Origin: Draconibacterium orientale
Lineage (GTDB): Bacteria; Bacteroidota; Bacteroidia; Bacteroidales; JAADGE01
Length of the DNA: 19,671 nucleotides
Direction: 5' to 3'
Assembly (NCBI GenBank): GCA_020718265.1
Contig: DYSM01000019.1
Location: forward strand, 1-19,671
The number at the start of each line of letters is the position of its first letter. The first letter of the stretch is position 1. Position numbers and translations under genes: made by a program. Positions 1-7,715 of this stretch are shown here, in pieces. Below the pieces are notes generated by a model. It worked only from the letters and a program-made list of their open reading frames with translations, made no database searches and was not told the origin of the DNA.

Positions 1-50
1 AATTTAACTTTACAAACTTTCAACTTTATGACTTTTTATACTGAACTCAT
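1..50. repeat. 50-bp dispersed repeat, copy 1 (inverted twin at 7834-7883)
   Basis: The first 50 bases are the exact reverse complement of 7834-7883, with no mismatch. Similarity stops right after position 50. The other end of the match is set by the window edge, so the true repeat may be longer. The other copy abuts a MITE-like element. It lies downstream of the minus-strand gene ending at 62. No coding function is visible. Confidence 0.9.
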
Positions 51-61
51 TTATGTAAATG

Positions 62-373
62 TTATGAATTTGCGGTTGAATTTGCGGTTCTTATTGAGTA
101 ATCCGAAATATTTAAAATTTGTGGGTTTCGTACGTTGTTCGTTTGTTTCACTTTTGCGGGTTGGGTTCCGCTGATTTTTTTTTGTTTAGACTTTGGTTGA
201 ACGGAGATACTGTTTTCAATTTCGAACATGTTTATTAAGTTTCGAGCATATTTTGCTTTTTTGCGTAGCCAATATTCTGATTTGTTGTTGAGTAAAATCA
301 AGAATAATGATGCAATTGCAAATCGAAATCCGAAAATCATCGTTGAGATATTTTGATTAAGTTCTGTTCTCAT
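62..373 (-). CDS. small hypothetical protein, third gene of a putative operon
   Basis: This is a 103-residue reading frame that I do not recognise. A hydrophobic stretch at about residues 12-28 could be one membrane segment. A basic, Lys/Arg/Gln-rich half follows, and the tail repeats Thr-Ala-Asn-Ser because of a 12-bp DNA duplication. It starts 13 bases after the stop of the nitrilase-like gene on the same strand, so co-transcription with that gene and the sensor upstream is plausible. Low-complexity composition and lack of a recognisable family mean it may not be a functional gene. The 50-bp repeat lies directly beyond its stop. Confidence 0.4.
   Translation of the reverse strand: MRTELNQNISTMIFGFRFAIASLFLILLNNKSEYWLRKKAKYARNLINMFEIENSISVQPKSKQKKISGTQPAKVKQTNNVRNPQILNISDYSIRTANSTANS
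66..89. repeat. perfect 12-bp tandem duplication
   Basis: Two identical head-to-tail copies of GAATTTGCGGTT occupy 66-77 and 78-89. They encode the duplicated Thr-Ala-Asn-Ser end of the small minus-strand reading frame. The unit is a multiple of three, so the frame is kept. Confidence 0.85.
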
Positions 374-386
374 TCTTGTATTTATT

Positions 387-1172
387 TTACAATTCTATTC
401 TAAATTTATCAGCATCGTGCAGTGCCGGAAATTTTTGTCGAAATTCATACATCTCTCTGTAATTCAGTTTAATCTGCTCCCATTTTTGAACATTTGATTG
501 AATTGAGCTGATTTGTTCTCCCAGATAATTCAGCACAAGCGAATCGCCCGAATGTTCTATTCCGTTTCCGTCGGCACCGATTCGATTCACGCCTGCCACG
601 TAGGCTTGGTTTTCAATGGCGCGCGCCGTGAGCAAGGTTTTCCAAGCAAAGCTGCGGCGTGCGGGCCAGTTGGCAATATAAATCAGCACATCGTAGTCGG
701 ACCTGTTTCGGCTCCAGACAGGAAATCGGAGGTCGTAACAAATTAGCGGACGAATTTTCCAACCTTTTACGTCAATCGTAATGGTTTCGGTTCCGGCGGT
801 GTATCGCAGGTGTTCGCCTGCAAAACTGAACAGATGTCGTTTGTTGTAAGATGCAAATTCGCCGGAAGGTTGCACAGCAAACAGTCGATTGTAAAATTTT
901 TTTTCGTCCTCTGCAATCAGGCTGCCGATAATAATTGCATTTTTTTGCCGAGCTTGGTTTTGCATCCAAGTTTGGATTTTTCCGCCGGCTTGTTCGGCGA
1001 ATTTTTCGGGCTGCATGGAAAATCCGATTGCAAACATTTCGGGCAGTACAATCAAGTCGGTTTCTGTTTGAATTTCCTGCAATGTTTTGCTCAGGTTTTT
1101 GAGGTTTGTATCAATATCTTCCCAAACAATATCGGTCTGCAATATTGTGATATTCAGGTGTTCGGCGTTCAT
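387..1172 (-). CDS. nitrilase-superfamily amidohydrolase (omega-amidase / YafV-Nit2 type)
   Basis: This 261-residue protein has the Glu-Lys-Cys triad of the carbon-nitrogen hydrolase superfamily: Glu45 in LPEMF, Lys111 in YNKRHLF and Cys145 in ICYDLRFP. Length and the CYDLRFPVW context fit the omega-amidase branch (YafV/Nit2-like). These enzymes hydrolyse alpha-ketoglutaramate or alpha-ketosuccinamate left by glutamine or asparagine transamination, a metabolite-repair role in the cytoplasm. There is no signal peptide. The gene starts 12 bases downstream of the pseudokinase stop and 13 bases before the small gene at 373, so it is probably read in the same transcript. The family is secure; the exact substrate is inferred from motif resemblance and could be another small amide. 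Confidence 0.9.
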   Translation of the reverse strand: MNAEHLNITILQTDIVWEDIDTNLKNLSKTLQEIQTETDLIVLPEMFAIGFSMQPEKFAEQAGGKIQTWMQNQARQKNAIIIGSLIAEDEKKFYNRLFAVQPSGEFASYNKRHLFSFAGEHLRYTAGTETITIDVKGWKIRPLICYDLRFPVWSRNRSDYDVLIYIANWPARRSFAWKTLLTARAIENQAYVAGVNRIGADGNGIEHSGDSLVLNYLGEQISSIQSNVQKWEQIKLNYREMYEFRQKFPALHDADKFRIEL

Positions 1173-1184
1173 TTTTGGTTTTGT

Positions 1185-2888
1185 TTATTCAAGATGCAGA
1201 CGCATTGTTTTAATTAACTCATTGATTTGGAATGGTTTACTTACATAATCGTCCATTCCGGCAGAGAGGCATTTTTCTTTGTCGCCGGCAAATGCGTTGG
1301 CAGTTACGGCAATAATCGGAATATGCGAGTTGGTTCCTTCTTCAGTTTCGCGTATTTTTTCGGTAGCTTTTATGCCGTCCATCACGGGCATACGAATATC
1401 CATGAGAATGATGTCGTATTTGCTGGTTGTGAAGCGGTCCACGGCTTCTTTTCCGTTTTCGGCTAAGTCAATTTCTTTCACGTGTTTTTTCAAACTCAGC
1501 AGCATTATTTTTTGGTTTACTTTATCATCTTCTACCAAAAGAACTTTAGCCTTACTTAATCTGACGGAGGTTTCTTCGGTTTGCGATATCGGGTAATGTT
1601 TGCCGGCTTGTTCGTTTAGGGCGTTGGGTTCGTGTTCGGGCTTGGTTTCTATGTCTTTGTAAGTGAGTGCACAGGTGAACACGACCATGTTTCCTTTTGT
1701 TTCGTAATGAAAACTGCCGTTTAGCGATTTTACAATGTCGCGTATGGCAAGCAGTTCAATAAATTCGTTTTCCGCTTTTGCCTGAAATTTTGTGGCATAT
1801 TCGGGCAGAATTTTTCCGGCAAGGCTGTATATAACGGTCGGCGGCGATTGAAATTTTTGAACTAAGAAGAAATCAATGGTCAAATAATCGTCTTCTTTAT
1901 ATTTGAAAATTAAGTCTATAATACTGATAAATAGTTGTTTAGTCGATAACAAATCGCCAAAAACGCGAGGTTTCAAATTTTCGGGAAATGTTACGTTGAA
2001 ACGTAAATCTTTGTAGTTTTCGTTTCTGTAAAGTTGAACGATAGTCTTGACTGCCGTTCTGATATCGAATGTTACTTTTTTAGGTTTTATTTGGCTGATT
2101 TTTGAAATCGAAACTTCGGGTATGGAGTTTACAATCGTAATCATGTTATTCACAGGTGTTTTCAGCTCTTCAACGGTTCTCACGGCATCGGGGTCTTCCT
2201 CGTTGAGGTTCAGAATGCCGACCATATTACTCAGCGGTGTTCGTATCTGAAATGACAATCGAGAAATGAAACTGTCTTTTTCTTTCAAACGGCGTTCGCT
2301 TTCCATGAATTCTTTTTCGCGTTTTGAGTTTGCCGTATCACGTGAATATTGCACAAAAGCCATAAAAAATGTCAGAAATACATAAACAACAAGAAATCGA
2401 ATTTCTACATCTGTGGTGTAGTTTGCTAAATATTTGTTGCTTTCCGGAATAGGCAAAACAAAGAAAACCGCGATAATTGCGATGACGATTAGTGAGGCTT
2501 TTAATCCGATGCTTCTGCCGAAAAATGTACCGGACATTACGGGCATCGCTATCAGCCAAATGTAGCCGGAGTTGTCATCGCCGCCCGTAACAGTCAAATA
2601 AACAAGGAGTAAGCTCATTAAGGCGAGCGTTACGTTGGATGTTATTTTGTAGTTTCGGAACTTGCGGCTGTGCAGGATAATTAAAAACATTACTATGGAC
2701 ATCGTAAACAAAATTCCGCATAACATATAGTCGCCTTTCGCGATGTGTACAATGCCGAATGCGAACGAAAGTATGCCTACAATTAACGAAAAAATGTTGA
2801 GCAATATAATCTTTTGGACGATTTCGTTGTCGTAATCGTCCGAGTTCTTGAATTCAAGTTTTTTATATATATTCTCAATTAACCTCAT
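1185..2888 (-). CDS. membrane hybrid histidine kinase with degenerate kinase core and intact receiver domain
   Basis: The 567-residue protein begins with about six hydrophobic segments (roughly residues 26-180), then a short charged linker and a dimerisation-like region. At the H-box, where hybrid kinases have SHEIRTPL, this protein reads SFQIRTPL (212-219): the phospho-accepting His is Phe213 and the following Glu is Gln214. The ATPase-like region (about 300-410) lacks the N-box asparagines and any DxGxG motif, so it should neither bind ATP normally nor autophosphorylate. The C-terminal receiver domain (about 447-565) is complete, with Asp454/Asp455, phospho-acceptor Asp497 in LMDIRMP, Thr529 and Lys551. 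I infer that the membrane part is a sensor or scaffold and that another kinase phosphorylates the receiver, or that small phosphodonors do. No DNA-binding output domain is present. It leads a probable operon with the nitrilase-like gene. Confidence 0.88.
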   Translation of the reverse strand: MRLIENIYKKLEFKNSDDYDNEIVQKIILLNIFSLIVGILSFAFGIVHIAKGDYMLCGILFTMSIVMFLIILHSRKFRNYKITSNVTLALMSLLLVYLTVTGGDDNSGYIWLIAMPVMSGTFFGRSIGLKASLIVIAIIAVFFVLPIPESNKYLANYTTDVEIRFLVVYVFLTFFMAFVQYSRDTANSKREKEFMESERRLKEKDSFISRLSFQIRTPLSNMVGILNLNEEDPDAVRTVEELKTPVNNMITIVNSIPEVSISKISQIKPKKVTFDIRTAVKTIVQLYRNENYKDLRFNVTFPENLKPRVFGDLLSTKQLFISIIDLIFKYKEDDYLTIDFFLVQKFQSPPTVIYSLAGKILPEYATKFQAKAENEFIELLAIRDIVKSLNGSFHYETKGNMVVFTCALTYKDIETKPEHEPNALNEQAGKHYPISQTEETSVRLSKAKVLLVEDDKVNQKIMLLSLKKHVKEIDLAENGKEAVDRFTTSKYDIILMDIRMPVMDGIKATEKIRETEEGTNSHIPIIAVTANAFAGDKEKCLSAGMDDYVSKPFQINELIKTMRLHLE

Positions 2889-2943
2889 GATTGCCGTATG
2901 TTATATCCTATTGTTTTTCCGAGTAAAATTATAAAAAATCAAG

Positions 2944-2975
2944 CAACATTAGCTTTTTTTTTGACGAATTTCAAA
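2944..2975 (-). promoter_or_regulatory. promoter of the pseudokinase operon (Bacteroidota type)
   Basis: Read on the minus strand, TTTG (2972-2975) is followed after 20 bases by TAATGTTG (2944-2951). This matches the Bacteroidota consensus TTTG-N20-TAnnTTTG except for one base. It would give a leader of roughly 45-50 bases before the ATG at 2888. Its upstream box lies within an inverted repeat. Confidence 0.45.
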
Positions 2976-2990
2976 CATTTTTTATGTTTG
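2972..2990. repeat. perfect 7-bp inverted repeat in the divergent intergenic region
   Basis: CAAACAT (2972-2978) and ATGTTTG (2984-2990) are separated by five T residues. The repeat overlaps the -33 box of the minus-strand promoter and sits near that of the plus-strand genes, so it could be an operator shared by both directions. That role is inference. Confidence 0.5.
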
Positions 2991-3012
2991 AACTCAATTT
3001 AATCTAACTTTC
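2981..3012 (+). promoter_or_regulatory. weak promoter candidate for the 3031-4580 gene pair
   Basis: TAACTTTC (3005-3012) differs from TAnnTTTG by its last base, and TTTA (2981-2984) lies 20 bases upstream in place of TTTG. The spacing fits, and the leader to the ATG at 3031 would be about 12 bases, but both boxes are imperfect. Confidence 0.28.
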
Positions 3013-3030
3013 GGCGTTAATTACCAAGCG

Positions 3031-3714
3031 ATGTACAGTGCAGTTTTAATGTTTTTATGTGCAATTTTAAGTTTCAACCTGTCGGCTCAATCAAATGACA
3101 AGGACAGCGTAATACGCTATGATGTTGATTTTAAGTTTGAAAACGGATTTTATCCGACATTCGAGCAAGTAAAACAGAATGCACCCGTTTCGCCGGCGCG
3201 ATTAGTTTCTAAACATTCGCCGGAAGAGTTCAACTTTTACGAAAATGTATTTTCAGAAGATAAAATAGCTTTTTTCGACAATCTCGGAACCGTGGTTGAA
3301 TTGGAAAAATCAAGTATTTGGGGTTATGCAGACAAAGGAGTTCTTTACATCAATTATGACGATGATTTTAACCGGATTCCGATTTTCGGACAAATCAGCC
3401 ACTTTTTGGCAACCGTAACCGTAGAATACGCCGTAACGCCGTACGACCCGATGTTGTCCTCACAATTTCAACAGCCCGGAACTACAAACACCGCAACAAA
3501 AGAAGAGTTGCGCCAATTTTTGTTGGACTACAAAAGCGGCAAAGTTTATCCGTTCACGCACAAAAATGTGCAGGCTTTGCTTATTGATGACAACGAACTT
3601 TATCAAGAATTTACCAATTTGAGTACTCGTAAACAAAAAAAAGAAATGTTTCTGTTCGTTCGACGTTATAATGAAAAACACCCCGTATATTTTCCAAAAT
3701 CAAATAATAAATAA
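3031..3714 (+). CDS. exported protein of unknown function
   Basis: The 227-residue product starts with a hydrophobic signal peptide ending in LSAQ, with likely cleavage near residue 20. There is no cysteine at a lipobox, so it should be released to the periplasm or beyond. The mature part has a phrase like ENGFYPTFEQVKQNAP near its start, a central YINYDDDFNRIPIFGQISHF segment, and a C-terminal helix ending RRYNEKHPVYFP. I have the impression of similar uncharacterised Bacteroidota proteins, but know of no function. No T9SS sorting domain is present. The next gene starts 11 bases after its stop, so the two form an operon. It is transcribed away from the pseudokinase. Confidence 0.8.
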   Translation: MYSAVLMFLCAILSFNLSAQSNDKDSVIRYDVDFKFENGFYPTFEQVKQNAPVSPARLVSKHSPEEFNFYENVFSEDKIAFFDNLGTVVELEKSSIWGYADKGVLYINYDDDFNRIPIFGQISHFLATVTVEYAVTPYDPMLSSQFQQPGTTNTATKEELRQFLLDYKSGKVYPFTHKNVQALLIDDNELYQEFTNLSTRKQKKEMFLFVRRYNEKHPVYFPKSNNK

Positions 3715-3725
3715 TTTATATCAAA

Positions 3726-4580
3726 ATGAAAAAATCAATAATTGTAATACTTCTGAGTTTTGCAGCCGTAATTTCCGTAGCACAACAAGCCTTGCCGACG
3801 GTGCAGGATTTGAAAAATTTCGACCGCTCAAAAACGTATTTCTTGCTGGATAACAACATCTTCGGCACATACAACAACGAAATTAAAATTGCCGCCGATG
3901 CGTATTGGACAGTTACCAAACACGAATATATCAACAAAGACGGTTTTGAAGAAAAGAAAACCGAGCCGCTTGCGTCCATTCTTTTTTTGAGCGAAACGTG
4001 GTTCGAAGGACAAAAAGATGCCGGCAAGTTCAACACGCTGAGCCTGAACTTAGGACATGAATCGGGCAAATTGGACAAAATGCCGACCGTTGCCGATTTT
4101 CCGCTCTCGTATTCCAATTACGATACCGAGCATTATTCATATAAATTTGGAATCGCGCTCAAATTTATGCAAAATCACATCGCTTGGATGAAAACAAACC
4201 CTGCGGTAAAAGCCGGCAAAGAGTTGCTCGAAATTTATAAAACAACACGCGTAAAAACCAAAGACAAAACACTTTACGTACTCAAAAACGAATTGGACGG
4301 AAAAGTAAACGACCTTGCCGACATCAAAAAAGTATATTCAGGGAAAGTTAAGTTTGCTACAAAAGAAGAAATTGCGGAAGTGATTGAGAATGAAGATGAA
4401 AACGCCCTAATTTTGCACCTTATCGCACCCGACCAAGATGTAAACGGCTTCATTTGCATCAAAATGATTCTCGGCGCGGCAGACGCAAAATTGTATTATT
4501 TCGATTATCACACAACAGTAAATGTGCTGAAACCGGGAAAGTTTTTAAAGTCAGATTTTCAGGCACTTAATAAGATTTAG
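3726..4580 (+). CDS. exported protein of unknown function, partner of the gene at 3031
   Basis: The 284-residue product has a clear signal peptide (MKKSIIVILL start, cleavage near SVAQ at residue 20) and no lipobox. The mature protein is soluble-looking and mixed alpha/beta, with a charged Lys/Asp/Glu-rich second half and no transmembrane segment, metal motif or sorting domain that I can recognise. It follows the previous exported protein by 11 bases, suggesting the two work in one process. Its TAG stop ends one base before the stop of the convergent AAA ATPase gene, so there is no room for a conventional terminator between them. Confidence 0.8.
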   Translation: MKKSIIVILLSFAAVISVAQQALPTVQDLKNFDRSKTYFLLDNNIFGTYNNEIKIAADAYWTVTKHEYINKDGFEEKKTEPLASILFLSETWFEGQKDAGKFNTLSLNLGHESGKLDKMPTVADFPLSYSNYDTEHYSYKFGIALKFMQNHIAWMKTNPAVKAGKELLEIYKTTRVKTKDKTLYVLKNELDGKVNDLADIKKVYSGKVKFATKEEIAEVIENEDENALILHLIAPDQDVNGFICIKMILGAADAKLYYFDYHTTVNVLKPGKFLKSDFQALNKI

Positions 4581-4581
4581 T

Positions 4582-5781
4582 TTATTTGAATTCTAAGAGA
4601 AATTGACTTATTGATAAATGAATAATCCCTTTGTATGTATTTCTGTGAGATTCTGCGTCTTGCGAAATAACATACTTGGGGTAGTTGTCTTGTATTTCGA
4701 GTAAATTGCCAAATTCTCTATCTATTGTTTTTTGTTCATTCAGTAGGTAAGTTACTTGAATATAGACTGTTTCATTGTTTTTTTCAGCTATGAAATCAAT
4801 TTCTTTTTCAGCACTTTTTCCTGTGAAAACTTTCCAACCGTACATAAGCAAGTGATTTAAAACCGTGTTTTCCAGAATCTTATGCTTATCGCCAGGCACA
4901 TCGCCACTTAATAAATTTCGTAGCCCCAAATCTTGAAAATATATCTTTTCTCCAATTTCAAATATCTTTTTACCTTGAATATCTTTTCGTTTTACACGAT
5001 TCAAAAAAAACGCATCTTGCAGAAAATCAATATAATTGTTTACGATTGACGAAGACTTTTGAAGTTGTTGCGATTTTAAATATTCACTGATTTTTTTTGC
5101 TGAAAAAAGGCTGCCCGTGTTGTCTGCCAGAAATGCAATGAGATTTTCCAGAAATCCCGTATCTCTTATACTATGACGAGAAACAATATCTCGAAAAAGA
5201 ATTGTATTGTATATGTTTGTCAGATACTCCCAAATGATTTGTTCGTCATCGGGTAAGTTGATAATGTAAGGTAATCCGCCGAAGGTCAGGTATTTATCTA
5301 AATTTTTTGTCGAATGCCCCGTCTTTCTGAAATCAAGAAATTCCGAGTATGATAATCCGTGAATTTTGACAACTAATTGTCGTCCACTCAGCATTGTTGC
5401 TATATCTCCTGAAAGCATTGATGCGTTACTGCCCGTGCAGTAAATATCCCAAATTCCTTCATTTAACAAACTGCGTATGGCACGCTCAAAATGCTCAATC
5501 TCCTGAAGTTCATCTATAAATAAATAATTAAATTCCTGTAATTCAATAGTTTGAAGATATTTTAACAAGTCTGAATCATTTTTTATCGGTTTAAATTTGT
5601 GCAATTCTTTATCTATAAAAATGCAATTTGCGTTTGGATTTTCTTCCAAAATATGCAGTTTGATTAATTTCAAAATAGAACTTTTTCCAACGCGTCTTTG
5701 TCCGACAAGAACTTTCACGAGTTGCAAGCCAATATAAGGTTTGATTTTGTCAATATAAAGTGGACGTTCGATTAATTTCAT
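4582..5781 (-). CDS. AAA-family ATPase with DUF4143 C-terminal domain
   Basis: The 399-residue protein has a Walker A loop GQRRVGKSS (27-35) and a Walker B segment LFIDELQ (88-93, with Asp90 and Glu91). A sensor-like CTGSNA (115-120) follows, then the DUF4143 region from about residue 190 to the end. The order and length are those of the AAA_14-DUF4143 family, which is frequent and multi-copy in Bacteroidota. The C-terminal part contains EIDFIAEKNNETVYIQV (327-343), which resembles the restriction-endonuclease-fold core of these proteins. The biological role of the family is unsettled; a defence, DNA-related or regulatory role is only a guess. It is a single-gene unit, convergent with the exported-protein pair and preceded by an unusually repeat-rich upstream region. 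Confidence 0.92.
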   Translation of the reverse strand: MKLIERPLYIDKIKPYIGLQLVKVLVGQRRVGKSSILKLIKLHILEENPNANCIFIDKELHKFKPIKNDSDLLKYLQTIELQEFNYLFIDELQEIEHFERAIRSLLNEGIWDIYCTGSNASMLSGDIATMLSGRQLVVKIHGLSYSEFLDFRKTGHSTKNLDKYLTFGGLPYIINLPDDEQIIWEYLTNIYNTILFRDIVSRHSIRDTGFLENLIAFLADNTGSLFSAKKISEYLKSQQLQKSSSIVNNYIDFLQDAFFLNRVKRKDIQGKKIFEIGEKIYFQDLGLRNLLSGDVPGDKHKILENTVLNHLLMYGWKVFTGKSAEKEIDFIAEKNNETVYIQVTYLLNEQKTIDREFGNLLEIQDNYPKYVISQDAESHRNTYKGIIHLSISQFLLEFK

Positions 5782-5803
5782 AAAATATAATTTAAATTAA
5801 TTG

Positions 5804-5811
5804 CAAAAGTA
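5804..5811 (-). promoter_or_regulatory. -7 box candidate for the AAA/DUF4143 gene
   Basis: On the minus strand TACTTTTG fits TAnnTTTG exactly, placed so that transcription would start about 15 bases before the ATG. No good TTTG box lies 19-20 bases upstream, so the gene may depend on an activator or the site may be chance. Confidence 0.38.
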
Positions 5812-5846
5812 ACAAATTAATTAAACATACTTAATATTAATTTAAT

Positions 5847-5909
5847 TTTTTGTAATTTATTGAGATATACTTTAATAAATTACAAAAACTGTAATATCTT
5901 TAAAGTATA
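5847..5909. repeat. two interleaved inverted repeats upstream of the AAA ATPase gene
   Basis: A perfect 15-bp inverted repeat has arms at 5847-5861 and 5874-5888 around a 12-base spacer. A second perfect 10-bp inverted repeat (TATACTTTAA at 5866-5875, TTAAAGTATA at 5900-5909) starts in that spacer and ends beyond the first, sharing two bases with it. The two hairpins cannot form fully together. The stretch lies between the stop of the PLP enzyme gene and the ATPase start, so it could act as the terminator region of the former or as a control element of the latter. It is strongly AT-rich. Confidence 0.65.
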
Positions 5910-5925
5910 GTTGGAACTTTTTTCG

Positions 5926-6816
5926 CTAAAATCCGGCTCGTAGGTAGCGCGCTTCCATGCTTGCGTTGCCGGCGGTGCCGCCGCTGTGGATATAAAGAAT
6001 CGGGTAGGGCACCTGTTTCAGGTTTTCGCACAGCAGAAGCCATGTTTTTGGGTCGAACAAAAGTTCAAATTCGATTCCGGTTTCTGCGAAAAGTTTCTGC
6101 CAAATGAGGTAAAATTCAGGATATAAATTTCCGAACTGATATTTTTTTTTAGTCGAATCCCAAACGGTCGGATGTAAATTTGCTTCGGGCACAAGGTCTG
6201 AGAATTGTTTGGTCAAATACTCAGCATCGCCGACGTTGGGGACAGTGAAAACATTGAATTTCAGATGTTTTTGCAAATAAACTGCCGTTGCACCCGTGCC
6301 CGAAGGTAACACGACTGCAAGTTCCGAAATCGCGTTTTCGGCAGCAAACGTTTCTATTTCTTTGGCAAGAAATTTTACGCCGCTTTCGGCTTCGGGCATC
6401 GCACCGCCTTGTTTTACGAACAGCGTTTCGGGTTCTGAAAACTGAATTTCACCCGACATAATTTTTTGATAATCGGATGTTTCAATCAAATTCATTCCAA
6501 AGTCGAGTGCGTTTCTAAAATTACCTAAAATGTTGCTTTTCAGAAACTTAGGCAAGGGTTTGACATAATAATCAAACTGCAGATTGTGCAATTTTGCAAA
6601 CGAAGCCAACGAAAACATCGCATTCGATTGATGTCCGCCGTAGCTTACAATTTTTTTATATCTGCTTAAATCTTCCTCGAAAAAGCCGTAAAATTTTCGA
6701 GCTTTATTTCCGCCGAAATCTGCGTGCAATAAATCGTCGCGCTTTACAAAAATAGTCCGCTCGCAAAACTGAATTTCTTGCACGGGCGAGGGTTGGAAAA
6801 TGTCGTAAAAATTCAC
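5926..6816 (-). CDS. PLP-dependent ACC deaminase / D-cysteine desulfhydrase-like enzyme
   Basis: A GTG start at 6816 gives 296 residues. An ATG-initiated frame extends to 6921, but its first 35 residues are basic, low-quality sequence lying inside the neighbouring gene, so I reject it. The GTG overlaps the TAG stop of the upstream gene by one base, which suggests coupled translation. The fold-type II PLP signature is present: GGNKARKF with the Schiff-base Lys at about residue 38, SYGGHQSNAMFS just after residue 57, SGTGATA for cofactor phosphate, and HSGGTAGN near the end. These match the 1-aminocyclopropane-1-carboxylate deaminase/D-cysteine desulfhydrase family, cytoplasmic enzymes that break down small amino acids to a 2-oxoacid and ammonia, with sulfide as well for D-cysteine. 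Which substrate is used cannot be read from the sequence. Confidence 0.85.
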   Translation of the reverse strand: MNFYDIFQPSPVQEIQFCERTIFVKRDDLLHADFGGNKARKFYGFFEEDLSRYKKIVSYGGHQSNAMFSLASFAKLHNLQFDYYVKPLPKFLKSNILGNFRNALDFGMNLIETSDYQKIMSGEIQFSEPETLFVKQGGAMPEAESGVKFLAKEIETFAAENAISELAVVLPSGTGATAVYLQKHLKFNVFTVPNVGDAEYLTKQFSDLVPEANLHPTVWDSTKKKYQFGNLYPEFYLIWQKLFAETGIEFELLFDPKTWLLLCENLKQVPYPILYIHSGGTAGNASMEARYLRAGF

Positions 6817-7697
6817 TATTTCAGCTCTACGGATTGAGTTCCGATGCGTTTTCCGTCGGCAAAAATGTCCACCGTGTAGCGTCCTTCCGTATATTCTTTT
6901 GTAGCTTTCCAGTAAATGCACACATCTGTTTGTTCGCCTTGATAATCAACTGTTTTTACAGCAGAATATGCGATTTCCGAACCTTCAAACATGAAAAATT
7001 TTGAGCCTTCTCCAATCAATATTGAGTTGTCGGGACCGGCAATGCGCAGATACACATTGCGTTTGCCTTTGTCTGCAACAACATTTTCGGCAATGCTGAA
7101 ACACACTTCGATACGTTCCATTTTGCGGGCACGTTCGGTGGATTTTCCTCGTTTATTCATCGGCGTTATGCGGATGTTGAAACTTTTAAGAGCTTGCGCT
7201 TTTTTTACGGTTGTGTTGAGGCTGTCTCGTTGCGTGATTGCGGTTTTTTTTTCGGTAACTTCGGTTTCGTAGCGTTTTTTTACTTCTTTATTTTCCGAAG
7301 TCAGTTGAATATTTTGCGTATTCAGCGAATCTATTTGCTTGATATAGCTTTTCATGATAGAGCGCAACGTCTCGGTTTCTGCTTCTAACTCTTTGATACG
7401 CGACAAGTTACCGCGTTTCGTCTTTTTTATTTCGTCCATCAATTCCGATATTCTGGCTTGTTGCGCTTCAAGTTCGGCGTTCATCGTTTTGTTGTCGGAT
7501 TTCAGGCTTTCGTATTGGTCATACATGGCTTGCAGTTCCTTTTGCACATTGTCGCGCTCATCGGTTACGGTGGTCAAATTTTCTGTAAGTTGCGCCGTTT
7601 GCGATTGTATTTGCGTGCGGTCGTACACGAGCCAAATAATTGCAATAGTTTGAATTACAGCTACGACCAACAGAATTTTTGCGGTTTTCTGATTCAT
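6816..7697 (-). CDS. membrane-anchored coiled-coil protein of unknown function
   Basis: I place the start at the ATG at 7697 (293 residues) rather than the in-frame ATG at 7718, because the latter lies inside the promoter -7 box. The protein has a short basic N-terminus, one membrane segment at about residues 7-26, a long coiled coil at about 30-165 rich in Glu, Gln, Lys and Ser, and a C-terminal beta-rich domain (about 170-293) ending TQSVELK. The topology is probably inner-membrane with the rod and globular domain in the periplasm. The domain is unknown to me. The PLP enzyme gene follows with a one-base overlap, so the two are one transcript, though no functional link between them is obvious. 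Confidence 0.8.
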   Translation of the reverse strand: MNQKTAKILLVVAVIQTIAIIWLVYDRTQIQSQTAQLTENLTTVTDERDNVQKELQAMYDQYESLKSDNKTMNAELEAQQARISELMDEIKKTKRGNLSRIKELEAETETLRSIMKSYIKQIDSLNTQNIQLTSENKEVKKRYETEVTEKKTAITQRDSLNTTVKKAQALKSFNIRITPMNKRGKSTERARKMERIEVCFSIAENVVADKGKRNVYLRIAGPDNSILIGEGSKFFMFEGSEIAYSAVKTVDYQGEQTDVCIYWKATKEYTEGRYTVDIFADGKRIGTQSVELK

Positions 7698-7715
7698 CTG
7701 TGTAGATTTTTTTTG

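Noticed and set aside
810..1217. 135-residue plus-strand frame opposite the nitrilase gene
   Set aside because: It is antisense to a gene with a complete catalytic triad and its product has no sensible domain.
6817..6921. N-terminal extension of the PLP enzyme frame to an ATG at 6921
   Set aside because: It lies wholly inside the coiled-coil gene, is basic and unlike the family, and the GTG at 6816 sits exactly at the upstream stop.
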